This document shows positions 25,385-33,696 of a stretch of 64,000 nucleotides of DNA, in pieces (position 1 is the first letter of the stretch; the number at the start of each line of letters is the position of its first letter). The stretch comes from Io17-Chloro-G2 sp965226825 (GTDB lineage Bacteria; Chloroflexota; Dehalococcoidia; Lucifugimonadales; UBA3495). The stretch is from NCBI GenBank assembly GCA_965226825.1, contig CBDDED010000002.1, positions 186,001 through 250,000 on the forward strand, in the 5' to 3' direction. The notes under the pieces are model-generated. The model was given only the letters and a program-made list of their open reading frames with translations, was not told the DNA's origin and ran no database searches. The position numbers and the translations under genes were made by a program.

Positions 25385-26482
25385 ATGACCTCGAATTTCA
25401 AAGAGTGGGTACTGGACGATTCCGAACAGCGGAAATACCACGACTGGACCGAACGCATCAACGTGGCCCACACCGGGACCAGGCACATCCAAAACGAGTC
25501 GATCAACTGGGCGCCGCTGTCCAAACCCCTTTCCGATTGCGTGGTTTCCCTGTTCACGACGGGCGGGGTGCATTTGCGTTCAGACCAGGCGTTCGACGTT
25601 GCCAGCGCCCATGGAGATCCCACCTACCGAACGGTGCCCACCAACGTGGACACCGCCAAGTTGGCCGTGACCCACACCCACTACAACCACGTGGATGCGG
25701 ACCGGGACGTCAACTGCATGTTCCCGCTCGACCGACTCAGGGAGTTGCGGGACCAGGGAATCATCGGGGGCATTACCGACAACGCCTACAGCATCATGGG
25801 ATTCAATCCCGACCCGGCAATCCTTGTGGAGGAGACCGCTCCCGCATTGGCGCGTCTCTATAAGGAGGAAGGCGCCGATCTGGTGTTGATGACCTGTGGT
25901 TGACCCGTGTGCCACCGGTCCGTGAGTCTGGTACAGAATCAGGTTGAAGGCGCTGGCGTAAGCACGGTATCCATGAGCGTTCAACCCCACATCACCGGCA
26001 GCATCGGCGCCCCACGGGCGGTGTACATCCGTTATCCCGCCGGGAACCAATTGGGCGAAGCCGGCAAACCGAAGCAGCAACGGGCAATCATCACCGCCGT
26101 ATTGGAAGCAGCCGGCCAGATCGATACTCCGGGAACCGTGTTGGAGGCCCCTTACCGCTGGCGGCGGTTTGAAATTTCGGAAGAGGCGCACTTTCCTAAG
26201 GAGTCCTCGGGCCCTACGCACCCGCCCCTGGATGCGCTGGCCGAGTCTTTGGATGAGGTGGTCAGCCGGGCCCAGGCTTACAAAGCCTACCTGGAGGGCC
26301 GGATCGCCGCAGATACCAGGAGCCCTGACTCCCCCGATTCCCTGGCTAAAATTTTCACGGTGCAACTCGAAAGAATCGATTCTTTCCTGGACGGGCTGGA
26401 TCCGGCGGGATTCGACCGGGTCCGAGACATGCGCAACAGTATCGCCACCACCGAGCTCCGGGTTATGGGGAAGTTTGTCTAG
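25385..26482 (+). CDS. Glycine/betaine/sarcosine/D-proline reductase B-like protein, candidate selenoprotein (in-frame UGA)
   Basis: The frame is open from ATG 25385 to TAG 26480-26482 except for TGA 25901-25903, codon 173. Both halves are in the same frame and together resemble the GrdB/PrdB family. The TGA lies in TCG-[UGA]-PVCHRSVSLVQ, exactly the first position of a CxxC-type redox motif, where selenocysteine is known in GrdB and PrdB and cysteine in other homologues. A 6-bp stem (25909-25914 with 25929-25934) with GGTC in its loop is a possible SECIS. Read through, it is 365 aa, longer than PrdB (about 240). The alternative is a pseudogene split by a nonsense codon. Gene-level call firm; readthrough is inferred. 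Confidence 0.75.
25909..25934 (+). promoter_or_regulatory. Candidate bacterial SECIS-like hairpin after the in-frame UGA
   Basis: GTGCCA (25909-25914) pairs with TGGTAC (25929-25934) around a 14-nt loop containing GGTC at 25917-25920. It begins 5 nt after the UGA. A hairpin with exposed GG/GGU shortly after UGA is what bacterial SelB recognises. The apical loop is somewhat closer to the UGA than the usual 16-37 nt, and one G-T pair is used. Confidence 0.4.
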
Positions 26483-26778
26483 TCGCCGACGCGGGGCCAC
26501 GAGCCGCTAGCGTGGGTTGCGAATGCCCAGACGTGAAGATGAACGGTACCGCCAGATGGCGGCGCGGCATCCAGCAGCATGTTCCTGCGTCGATTGCGTC
26601 CAGAAGCATCTAGACCGGGTTCGGGGCAGGCGGGGCCGGGGCTCCGGGCTGGTTGGGTTTCTGTCCCGGTTGTTCCGGCAGCGATAAAATCCCGGACCGC
26701 ACGACCTATCAAGGCCATCCAAACATCGAGACCCGGACGTGATTGAGCCGTTACCTTCCTGGGGGGACTGGCGCCGCA

Positions 26779-28182
26779 ATGTCCATGAATTTCCCTGAAC
26801 CCAGCCCGGCCTACGATTCGGCATCCGGTCTGCCCGCCGGACAGACCGGCCTGTTCTGCGATCTGTACGAGCTGACGATGGCTCAAACCTTCTTCTGCCG
26901 GAACATGTTTGGCCCGGCAACCTTCAGCCTTTTTGTCAGAAATTACCCGCCCAACCGCGGGTACCTGGTATCGGCGGGCCTGGAGCAAGTCCTGGAATTC
27001 CTGGAAAAGCTCCGGTTCGGCCCCGAGGCCCTGTACTACCTGACCTCCACCGGCATGTTCCGACAAGACTTCCTGGACTACCTGGCCGGGCTCCGGTTCA
27101 CCGGAAGCGTCCGAGCCATTCCGGAGGGCCGGCTATATTTCGCCGCCGAGCCGGCGCTGGAAATCAGCGGGCCGATCATTGAAGCTCAACTGGTAGAGAC
27201 CTTTGTGATAAACCAGGTCAATCTCCAGACGCTGTTGGCCACCAAGGCCGCCCGGTGCGTCTGGGCCGCCCAGGGCCGGCCGGTTGCCGACTTTGGGGCC
27301 CGGCGGACACAGGGCGCCGACGCCGCGCTGAAAATGGCCCGCTGCGGCTACATTGCCGGCTTCCAGTCCACCAGCAACGTGATGGCCGCCAGCCTTTACG
27401 GCATACCCCCGGCGGGGACCATGGCCCACTCGTTTATCTCCAGCTTCACTTCAGAAATCGAAGCGTTCCGGGCCTACGCCCAGACCTTTCCCGACCGGGC
27501 CGTCCTGCTAATCGATACCTATGACACGCTGGAAGGGGCCAGGAAAGCCGCGGTGGTGGCCCGAGAACTGGCAGCCGAAGGCCACAAGCTGGTTGCCGTG
27601 AGGCTGGATTCCGGGGATTTCGACGACTTGAGCCGGAAGGTGCGGGGAATCCTGGATGACGCCGGGTTGTCCTACGTCAAAATTCTTGCCAGCGGCGGCC
27701 TCGATGAGTACCAGTTGGAGAGCCTGGTCCACGCCGGCGCTCCCATCGACATTTTTGGTCTGGGGACCAAAGTAGGAGTCTCCGACGATGCTCCCTGGTC
27801 GGACATGGCGTACAAGCTGGTGTGTTATGACGGCCGTCCGGTGATGAAGCTCAGTACGGACAAGGTCTACCGCCCGGGAGCAAAGGAGGTGTTCCGTTTC
27901 AACGACCGGGAAGGCATGTTTAGCCGGGATGTGATAGGGTTGGAGACTGAACGACCCGCGGCTGGCGACCCCCTGCTGGAACCCGTGATGGACCAGGGTA
28001 AACGGACCGCTCCGGAACGGTCGCTGAATCAAGCCAGGGACTGGTTTGAGCGCGATTTTGCCCGGCTTGACTCCCACTTCAAGGTCTTGGGAGGGCCCCC
28101 AAGGTTTCCGGTGGACGTAAGTCCCGCCCTGGAGCAGTTCACCCGCCAAGTCCAGAGTACAATAGGCTCGGAAGACTTTTAG
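26779..28182 (+). CDS. pncB: Nicotinate phosphoribosyltransferase
   Basis: Makes nicotinate mononucleotide from nicotinate and PRPP for NAD salvage (467 aa). Seen are GLFCDLYELTMAQTFFC at the start, the FGARRTQGADAALKMARCGY region, GFQSTSNVMAASLYGIPPAG and the catalytic-histidine motif GTMAHSFI. LDSGDFDDLSRKVRGILDDA is the phosphate-binding domain. A TTG further upstream is in frame, but ATG 26779 follows GGGGGGA and fits better. The preceding 296 nt hold no recognisable feature. Confidence 0.93.
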   Translation: MSMNFPEPSPAYDSASGLPAGQTGLFCDLYELTMAQTFFCRNMFGPATFSLFVRNYPPNRGYLVSAGLEQVLEFLEKLRFGPEALYYLTSTGMFRQDFLDYLAGLRFTGSVRAIPEGRLYFAAEPALEISGPIIEAQLVETFVINQVNLQTLLATKAARCVWAAQGRPVADFGARRTQGADAALKMARCGYIAGFQSTSNVMAASLYGIPPAGTMAHSFISSFTSEIEAFRAYAQTFPDRAVLLIDTYDTLEGARKAAVVARELAAEGHKLVAVRLDSGDFDDLSRKVRGILDDAGLSYVKILASGGLDEYQLESLVHAGAPIDIFGLGTKVGVSDDAPWSDMAYKLVCYDGRPVMKLSTDKVYRPGAKEVFRFNDREGMFSRDVIGLETERPAAGDPLLEPVMDQGKRTAPERSLNQARDWFERDFARLDSHFKVLGGPPRFPVDVSPALEQFTRQVQSTIGSEDF

Positions 28183-28304
28183 CCGCCGATATTGTCCCGG
28201 CGCAATGTCCTGACGGCCTGTGCGTTTCGAATTCCCTCGGGATGGAGCGTTTGAGACCCTTGGGACAGACCCACATTAGAGAGATTTAGGGGACCCGCCT
28301 GCCA

Positions 28305-30173
28305 ATGAAGTTCGCTGTCTGTGTCAAATACGTCCCGGTCGTAGCCCGAATTCAATTCGACTATGAGAATAAGAAAATCGTTCGAGAGGGAGTCCCTTCC
28401 GAGGTAAACGCTTTCGACATGCTGGGCGTCGTGCGCGCCGCCGAGTTGAAACAATCGCCCGATGATGAGGTGGTCGTGGTGTGCATGGGCCCGCCCCAGG
28501 CTCGAGACGGCCTGCTGGAATGCCTGGCCCTGGGCGGCGATCGGGCCATTCTGTTGACCGACCGCGCCTTGGCCGGGTCTGACACCTTGGCCACAGCCCG
28601 CGCGCTGAGCATGGTGTTAGAGCGGGAACAGCCCGACCTAATTTTTTGCGGCCGGAACAGCTCAGACGCCGAAACCGGGCAGGTGGGACCGGGTATCGCC
28701 GAACTTATGGGGATGCCCCACGTGGGACCGGTCAGCCGGCTGGACCTGGAACCGGATTCCCGGTCGGTGCTGGTGCAGCGGATCATCGACCAGGGCCACC
28801 AGGTTATCCGGTGCCCTCTTCCCGCGTTGGTCTGCGTCACCGACGGGGTTGCAGCCGAGTCATTCCCGGATCGCGACCAGATGGCAGAGGCCGCAACCAA
28901 GCCGCTCGAAGAGGTTAGCTGCGCACAATTGATCGAAGGGACCAAGGGCGACATGTCCCTGTTCGGAGAACCCGGCTCGCCCACCTGGGTGCAGGACATA
29001 CGGCTGGTGGAACCCAACCGCATGAGTGTCACCATACAGGGGGAAGACCCAGCAGCAGCCGCGCAACAGATGGCCCAGGGATTAAAAGAGCGGTTGGCCG
29101 AAATGGCCGCCCAGGATGGCGCCGGGTCCTCAACGGTCGAATTGACCCGCTACCCGGACGGTATTGACCGGAGCATTTGGGTAGTTGCAGACACCTTCGG
29201 AACCGATCTTCTGAACGTAACCCTGGAAATGCTGGGAAAGGCCCGGCAGTTGACCGCCATCACCCGTAGCGAAGTTGTGGCGGTGGCGGTAACTCCCCAC
29301 GGGCACGCTATGGCAGCGGATTTGGCGGCCTACGGCGCCGACCGCGTCCTTGTGCTGGACAACAGCGAGATGGGTCCGGTCTACGGCCGCGCCGTGAGTG
29401 AAGCCATGGCCGCAGCGATTAGCGACGCCCGGCCCTACGCAGTCCTTTTCGCCGCCAGCGCCGACGGCCGGGACCTGGCCGCCCGCATCGCTGCAAACCT
29501 CAAGCTGGGACTGACCGGCGACGCTGTGGACCTGGAAATAGACGACGAGGGCAGGTTGGTGCAGCTGAAGCCGGCGTTGGGCGGCAACGTCGTCGCTCCC
29601 ATTCTTTCCAAGACGCTGCCCAACCTGGTCACCCTGAGGCCGGGATTGCTGACCCCGATAACGCCGGAACCGGCGGCGCAGGCCGCAGTGGGAACGATTC
29701 AACCCCGAGGGTTCCAGGGCGTAGACGTCGAGGTTATTGAGGAGCAATACCAGGAGGACATCGGCGCCACGGAACTGGTCCAGGCCCACGTGGTGATTGG
29801 ACTGGGAATGGGAGTCGGCGGGCCGGAGGAATTACCGCAACTCCGAGAGATGGCGCGTTCAATTGGGGCTACACTGGCCACGACTCGCAACGTCGTCCAC
29901 TCCGGATGGCTGCCCCATCAGATCCAGGTCGGCATCAGCGGCCGGAGCATTGCGCCCAAGGTCTACCTGGCAGTGGGAATCAGGGGCGCTTTCAACCACA
30001 CCGTTGGAATCCAGAAGGCAGGAGTAATCCTGGCCATCAATTCCAACCGGCGGGCAGCCATCTTCCGCTCGGCCGACTATGGAGTGGTGGGTGACTGGAA
30101 GGAGTATCTGCCCCCTCTGCTGGAGGCGATCAAGCCGGTGCTGGCCGACCTTTCCGGCGCTTCCGGGGCGTGA
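28305..30173 (+). CDS. Electron transfer flavoprotein, beta and alpha subunits fused
   Basis: One 622-aa chain contains an EtfB-like half (about 1-265, starting MKFAVCVKYVPVVARIQFD, with GRNSSDAETGQVGPGIAE) and an EtfA-like half (about 275-622). The EtfA FAD site is intact: GISGRSIAPKVYLAVGIRGA and the later RSADYGVVGDWKE. ETF carries electrons from acyl-CoA dehydrogenases to the quinone pool via ETF:quinone oxidoreductase. Subunits are normally separate genes. Two acyl-CoA dehydrogenases lie within 6 kb downstream and could be donors. No stop or frameshift separates the halves. Confidence 0.92.
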   Translation: MKFAVCVKYVPVVARIQFDYENKKIVREGVPSEVNAFDMLGVVRAAELKQSPDDEVVVVCMGPPQARDGLLECLALGGDRAILLTDRALAGSDTLATARALSMVLEREQPDLIFCGRNSSDAETGQVGPGIAELMGMPHVGPVSRLDLEPDSRSVLVQRIIDQGHQVIRCPLPALVCVTDGVAAESFPDRDQMAEAATKPLEEVSCAQLIEGTKGDMSLFGEPGSPTWVQDIRLVEPNRMSVTIQGEDPAAAAQQMAQGLKERLAEMAAQDGAGSSTVELTRYPDGIDRSIWVVADTFGTDLLNVTLEMLGKARQLTAITRSEVVAVAVTPHGHAMAADLAAYGADRVLVLDNSEMGPVYGRAVSEAMAAAISDARPYAVLFAASADGRDLAARIAANLKLGLTGDAVDLEIDDEGRLVQLKPALGGNVVAPILSKTLPNLVTLRPGLLTPITPEPAAQAAVGTIQPRGFQGVDVEVIEEQYQEDIGATELVQAHVVIGLGMGVGGPEELPQLREMARSIGATLATTRNVVHSGWLPHQIQVGISGRSIAPKVYLAVGIRGAFNHTVGIQKAGVILAINSNRRAAIFRSADYGVVGDWKEYLPPLLEAIKPVLADLSGASGA

Positions 30174-30242
30174 CGGCTTGAGGGCGAGGACCATCCCCAA
30201 GGCTCCAATCGAGGCTCACACCGCGAAGCCTGACCGGCCTTT

Positions 30243-31436
30243 ATGGTAGCTGCGTCCCCCGTCCAAAGGCTGAGAAACCCCACCTACCTGGCCTACCTGA
30301 ACGGCTTCACCTATGGCCTCGGGGTTGGCACGTTGACCCTGTTGGTCCCTCTCTACGCCATTGACTTGGGCTTCCGGTTGTCGGACCAGGGCATCATCGT
30401 TGCCGCGCCGGCGATCTTCATGGTGGCGTTGCGGCTTCCCGGCGGGGCTATTGCCGACCGTTTTGGCGAACGCATCGTGATGTGGTTCGGCTTTGGCTCC
30501 CTGATGATCTGCGCCGGGGTGGCCTCTATATCGTCCACTATCTGGCCATTAGTCGTCGCCCAACTTTTCAACGGGGCCTCCCGGTCGGTTTACTGGTCCG
30601 CCGGTCAGTCCTACGCCAGCCGCAGCGTAGACGGCGCTGCGGGAAAGGTGCTGGGAAGGCTGCTAAGTTGTGAGTCAATCGGCGGCATCACCGGGGCGAT
30701 CGTCATAGGGTTCGTCGCCGAGACCTCCGGATATCCCACGGCCTTTCTGCTTGCGGGCACAGTCAATTTGTTCGGCATCATAGTCATCGCGGTATTGCCG
30801 GCGTTGCCCAGGCTGGACCAGGTGAGGAGCTTCACCGCAAGCTTCGCCCCGGTCAAGACCATGCTGTTCCGGCGTTCATTGTGCTTTGCCTACCTCGTAG
30901 CCTTCATGGCAGCGGTCAACGCCGGACTGGTGGGTGGCCTGTTCATAGCTTTCTTCCGAGACCTGGGCTACAGCGAGGGCGAAACGGGTGTAATCAGGTC
31001 GCTGAACAACGTGGGCGTCGCCTCCCTGGCGTTCTTCTTCGGATGGCTGCTGGGCAAGATAGGTCACAGGAACATGGGGCTGCTGGGAATGGTTTCTACC
31101 GGAGTCCTGGCCGTGGGTATCACCTTCGCCGGTCCGATTCAAGCAGTCGTAATTTGCTTGATGGCCCTCACCGGAGTGACCTTTGGCTGCCTGCGAGCTT
31201 TGTATCCCACTCTAGCGTCGGAAAACAGCACGCCCGCACAGCGGGGCCTTACCCTGTCCGTGGTGAGCCTGTACTGGGCGGTGGCAATGCTTCTTTCCCC
31301 CCTTATTTTTGGGTTCATTGCCGACGCCACGTCCATCAGCCTGGCCATGAGGCTATACGGGGTCATTGCAGCGTCGATTGGCTTGACCTCACCCCTGGTT
31401 TTCTGGTTCAGCAAGAAAGCAGAACCAACCACATAA
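30243..31436 (+). CDS. MFS transporter
   Basis: A 397-aa integral membrane protein with about twelve hydrophobic segments. The family loop between TM2 and TM3 is present as LPGGAIADRFGERIVMW, resembling the G-x-x-x-D-R-x-G-R/K pattern. FLAGTVNLFGIIVIAV-like segments follow and a long basic linker (RLDQVRSFTASFAPVKTM) separates the two halves. Substrate unknown. It lies 69 nt after the ETF gene on the same strand. A full MITE-like element follows its stop. Confidence 0.85.
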   Translation: MVAASPVQRLRNPTYLAYLNGFTYGLGVGTLTLLVPLYAIDLGFRLSDQGIIVAAPAIFMVALRLPGGAIADRFGERIVMWFGFGSLMICAGVASISSTIWPLVVAQLFNGASRSVYWSAGQSYASRSVDGAAGKVLGRLLSCESIGGITGAIVIGFVAETSGYPTAFLLAGTVNLFGIIVIAVLPALPRLDQVRSFTASFAPVKTMLFRRSLCFAYLVAFMAAVNAGLVGGLFIAFFRDLGYSEGETGVIRSLNNVGVASLAFFFGWLLGKIGHRNMGLLGMVSTGVLAVGITFAGPIQAVVICLMALTGVTFGCLRALYPTLASENSTPAQRGLTLSVVSLYWAVAMLLSPLIFGFIADATSISLAMRLYGVIAASIGLTSPLVFWFSKKAEPTT

Positions 31437-31479
31437 ACCCACAACAGGCCTAACTCCAGGCTCCGCCCAGGGGCCGGCA

Positions 31480-31748
31480 GGGTCTTTCGATTGTCCCCCG
31501 TCATTCTCGCCGCAGCGGGAATCCAGAACCCTGATTATTTGCCAAGACTGCTATGCCAACTAAGACGCGCCGGATGGACAGGTCGACGTCCCACCTGGAA
31601 CATTCCTGCAGACACGCCCCAGGTTGGATGGGGAAAAGGGCTCTGGATTCCCGCTGCGGCGAGAATGACGGAAGTAGGAGTCAAAATGGGCTCCAGATTC
31701 CCGTTGCGGCGAGAGCCACGGGGGGATTCGATGATAATCGAAAGACCC
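31480..31748. mobile_element. MITE-like element, full-length copy A
   Basis: About 269 bp bounded by an imperfect terminal inverted repeat, GGGTCTTTCGATTGTC at the left and its complement (GATAATCGAAAGACCC) at the right. Inside are three copies of the 35-bp REP-like palindrome: one inverted at the left (31497-31530) and two direct at the right (about 31638-31672 and 31688-31720). The middle holds a conserved block with GGTCGACGTCCCACCTGG. No coding capacity. It fills most of the 444-nt gap before the acyl-CoA dehydrogenase gene. Confidence 0.8.
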
Positions 31749-31769
31749 TACAGTGGCCGGTGTTTGTGC

Positions 31770-31799
31770 TTGACACCGCAAGGCTTACGACAGCACAAT
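31770..31799 (+). promoter_or_regulatory. Putative promoter for acyl-CoA dehydrogenase gene
   Basis: TTGACA 31770-31775 and CACAAT 31794-31799 are spaced by 18 nt, just outside MITE copy A and about 80 nt before ATG 31881. The -10 is weak, so this is tentative. Confidence 0.4.
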
Positions 31800-31880
31800 G
31801 TCGGATACGATCGGGCCGGGATAATCGCCGTCGGGCCAGTCGAGCAACCCCCGGGGCAGCGCACGGTTGAGAGGAACGCC

Positions 31881-33083
31881 ATGGATTTTGGATATACGCC
31901 ACAGCAATCGGACCTTCAGAATGAAGTCCGTCAATTCATTGCCGAAAACCTGACCGAGGAAATACGCGACGAGATTGAAGGCACGGGGGAGGGCGGCCGC
32001 GGCCCCTTGGTCCGGGAACTGTACCAACGCATTGGAGAGATGGGCTGGATCGGGATCACTTGGCCTAAGAAATACGGTGGTCAGGAAGGGAACCGTCTGG
32101 ACCAGTACATTATCGAAGAAGAATTCGCCCGGGTCGGAATCGGCGTGGGCGGCGCGGGCAGCGGCGCCCCGGCCATCTTGGCGGCCGGGAACGAGGAGCA
32201 AAAGGCCGAGTTTCTGCCCGGCCTCATCAAGGGCGACATTGTTCTGGCCCTTGGGTTCACCGAGCCTCAAGCGGGGGCCGACCTGGCAGGCCTGCAATGC
32301 CGAGCAGTAAGGGACGGTGACGATTTCGTCATCAACGGCCAAAAGATGTACACCTCATCCGCCCATTACGCGTCTCACATCTACCTGATGGCTCGGACCG
32401 ATCCCGACGCCCCCCGGCACCGGGGCATTTCCATCTTCCTGATTCCCATGGATACGCCGGGGATCACCGTGAGGCCCCTGTGGACGATCCAAAGCGATCC
32501 CCCGGCCCCCACCGCAACCACCTACGGGCAACGCCGCACCAACGAGACCTTTTTTGAGAATGTGCGGGTGCCGGTGTCGTCAATGTTGGGAGAAGAGAAC
32601 AACGGGTGGTACGTCGGCGCTATGGGCTTGAACCTGGACCGGGTTGGAGCCAGCCGGTACCTTATCTCCGTAAGGCGCGACGAGGACATCTTAAACTGGG
32701 TGAAGGAAAACGACCTGGATGGACATTCCCCGGCCCAGGACCCAGCCGTACGGGACCGCTTAGCGGAACTCTGGATTGAGGCTCAGGTCTGCCGGTTGAT
32801 GACCCTGCGGAGCATGTCCATGGTCAACCGGGACGTGGATTTCTCCTATGAAGGGGCGGCGGAAAAGGTTTGGGCCCCGGAGCACGGCGTCCGGACCACC
32901 GAGACCATTACGCAGATACTGGGGCCGTACGCCCAACTGTTGAACGGCTCACCGGAAGCCATCGAAGACGGTTTGTACGCGCACAACGTCATGGGCGCTT
33001 TCCAGTCGGGCATCAACCACGGCAGTGTCCAGGTGATGCGGGACCAGGTAGCCCGACGGGGCTTGGGGATGCCCCGGGGCTAG
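31881..33083 (+). CDS. Acyl-CoA dehydrogenase family protein
   Basis: FAD enzyme of 400 aa that introduces an alpha-beta double bond in an acyl-CoA. The frame is open far upstream through the MITE, but ATG 31881 (MDFGYTPQQSDLQNEVRQF) is the natural start. Family motifs are GWIGITWPKKYGGQEG, ALGFTEPQAGADLAGLQCRA (FAD/substrate loop), INGQKMYTSSAHYASHIYL and the dimerisation region near the end. The usual glutamate base cannot be placed with certainty. Electrons probably go to the fused ETF encoded upstream. Confidence 0.9.
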   Translation: MDFGYTPQQSDLQNEVRQFIAENLTEEIRDEIEGTGEGGRGPLVRELYQRIGEMGWIGITWPKKYGGQEGNRLDQYIIEEEFARVGIGVGGAGSGAPAILAAGNEEQKAEFLPGLIKGDIVLALGFTEPQAGADLAGLQCRAVRDGDDFVINGQKMYTSSAHYASHIYLMARTDPDAPRHRGISIFLIPMDTPGITVRPLWTIQSDPPAPTATTYGQRRTNETFFENVRVPVSSMLGEENNGWYVGAMGLNLDRVGASRYLISVRRDEDILNWVKENDLDGHSPAQDPAVRDRLAELWIEAQVCRLMTLRSMSMVNRDVDFSYEGAAEKVWAPEHGVRTTETITQILGPYAQLLNGSPEAIEDGLYAHNVMGAFQSGINHGSVQVMRDQVARRGLGMPRG

Positions 33084-33098
33084 CGCGGCAGTATCGAC

Positions 33099-33626
33099 AT
33101 GACCACCACATCAATATCCACTCCGGAACCCGCCGGCGCTGATAACCACGTGCAGTTTAGCCGCCGTTTCCTGGAACACTCCAAGAATGAACTGCGCAGT
33201 GGCGACTTGCTCCAGGCATCTGAGAAAGCTTGGGGCGCGGTCGCTCACGCTCTCAAGGCCATTGCAGTCCAGCGGGGGTGGCATCACAATTCCCACTATC
33301 TCCTCCATGCCATATCAGACCAACTGGGCCGTGAATTCTACCGCACTGACTTCTTTGACCATCTGGCAATAGCATCGTCGATGCACCAGAATTTCTATGA
33401 AAACAACCGGGAAGAAGATGCGGTTGCCTACGCCATAGATGACATCGAGCTATTCCTCGCCAAGTTGGACGAAGTGCGAGTTTCACCGCCCATGCCGTTC
33501 ACTGTTTCGACTACGGCTGACCAGCGCCGCCTGCGGACGTTGCTAGGTTGGGGGACGGCGGAAGTTCCCGCCATAGGCGCTCACTCCGACGTTGGGTTCA
33601 CCAAGGCCGACCCTGCAGATGGATAG
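33099..33626 (+). CDS. HEPN/PaREP1-like protein
   Basis: A 175-aa protein. Residues about 20-120 resemble the PaREP1/HEPN group of helical proteins: FLEHSKNELRSGDLLQASEKAWGAVAHALKAIA, here seen as FLEHSKNELRSGDLLQASEK followed by AWGAVAHALK. It starts 15 nt after the acyl-CoA dehydrogenase stop and ends 70 nt before the next one. HEPN proteins can be RNases or accessory proteins; no clear R-x4-6-H motif is obvious, so no activity is claimed. The C-terminal 40 residues are unrecognised. Confidence 0.7.
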   Translation: MTTTSISTPEPAGADNHVQFSRRFLEHSKNELRSGDLLQASEKAWGAVAHALKAIAVQRGWHHNSHYLLHAISDQLGREFYRTDFFDHLAIASSMHQNFYENNREEDAVAYAIDDIELFLAKLDEVRVSPPMPFTVSTTADQRRLRTLLGWGTAEVPAIGAHSDVGFTKADPADG

Positions 33627-33696
33627 CTAGCGCCCTAGGTCGGCGAGCCCGCCCCTCCACCACCACCAAAACTGACAAAAGGTAAATTCAAAACTT

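Noticed and set aside
31491..31880. 130-residue N-terminal extension of the acyl-CoA dehydrogenase
   Set aside because: It reads through MITE copy A and its downstream promoter; family homology begins at ATG 31881.
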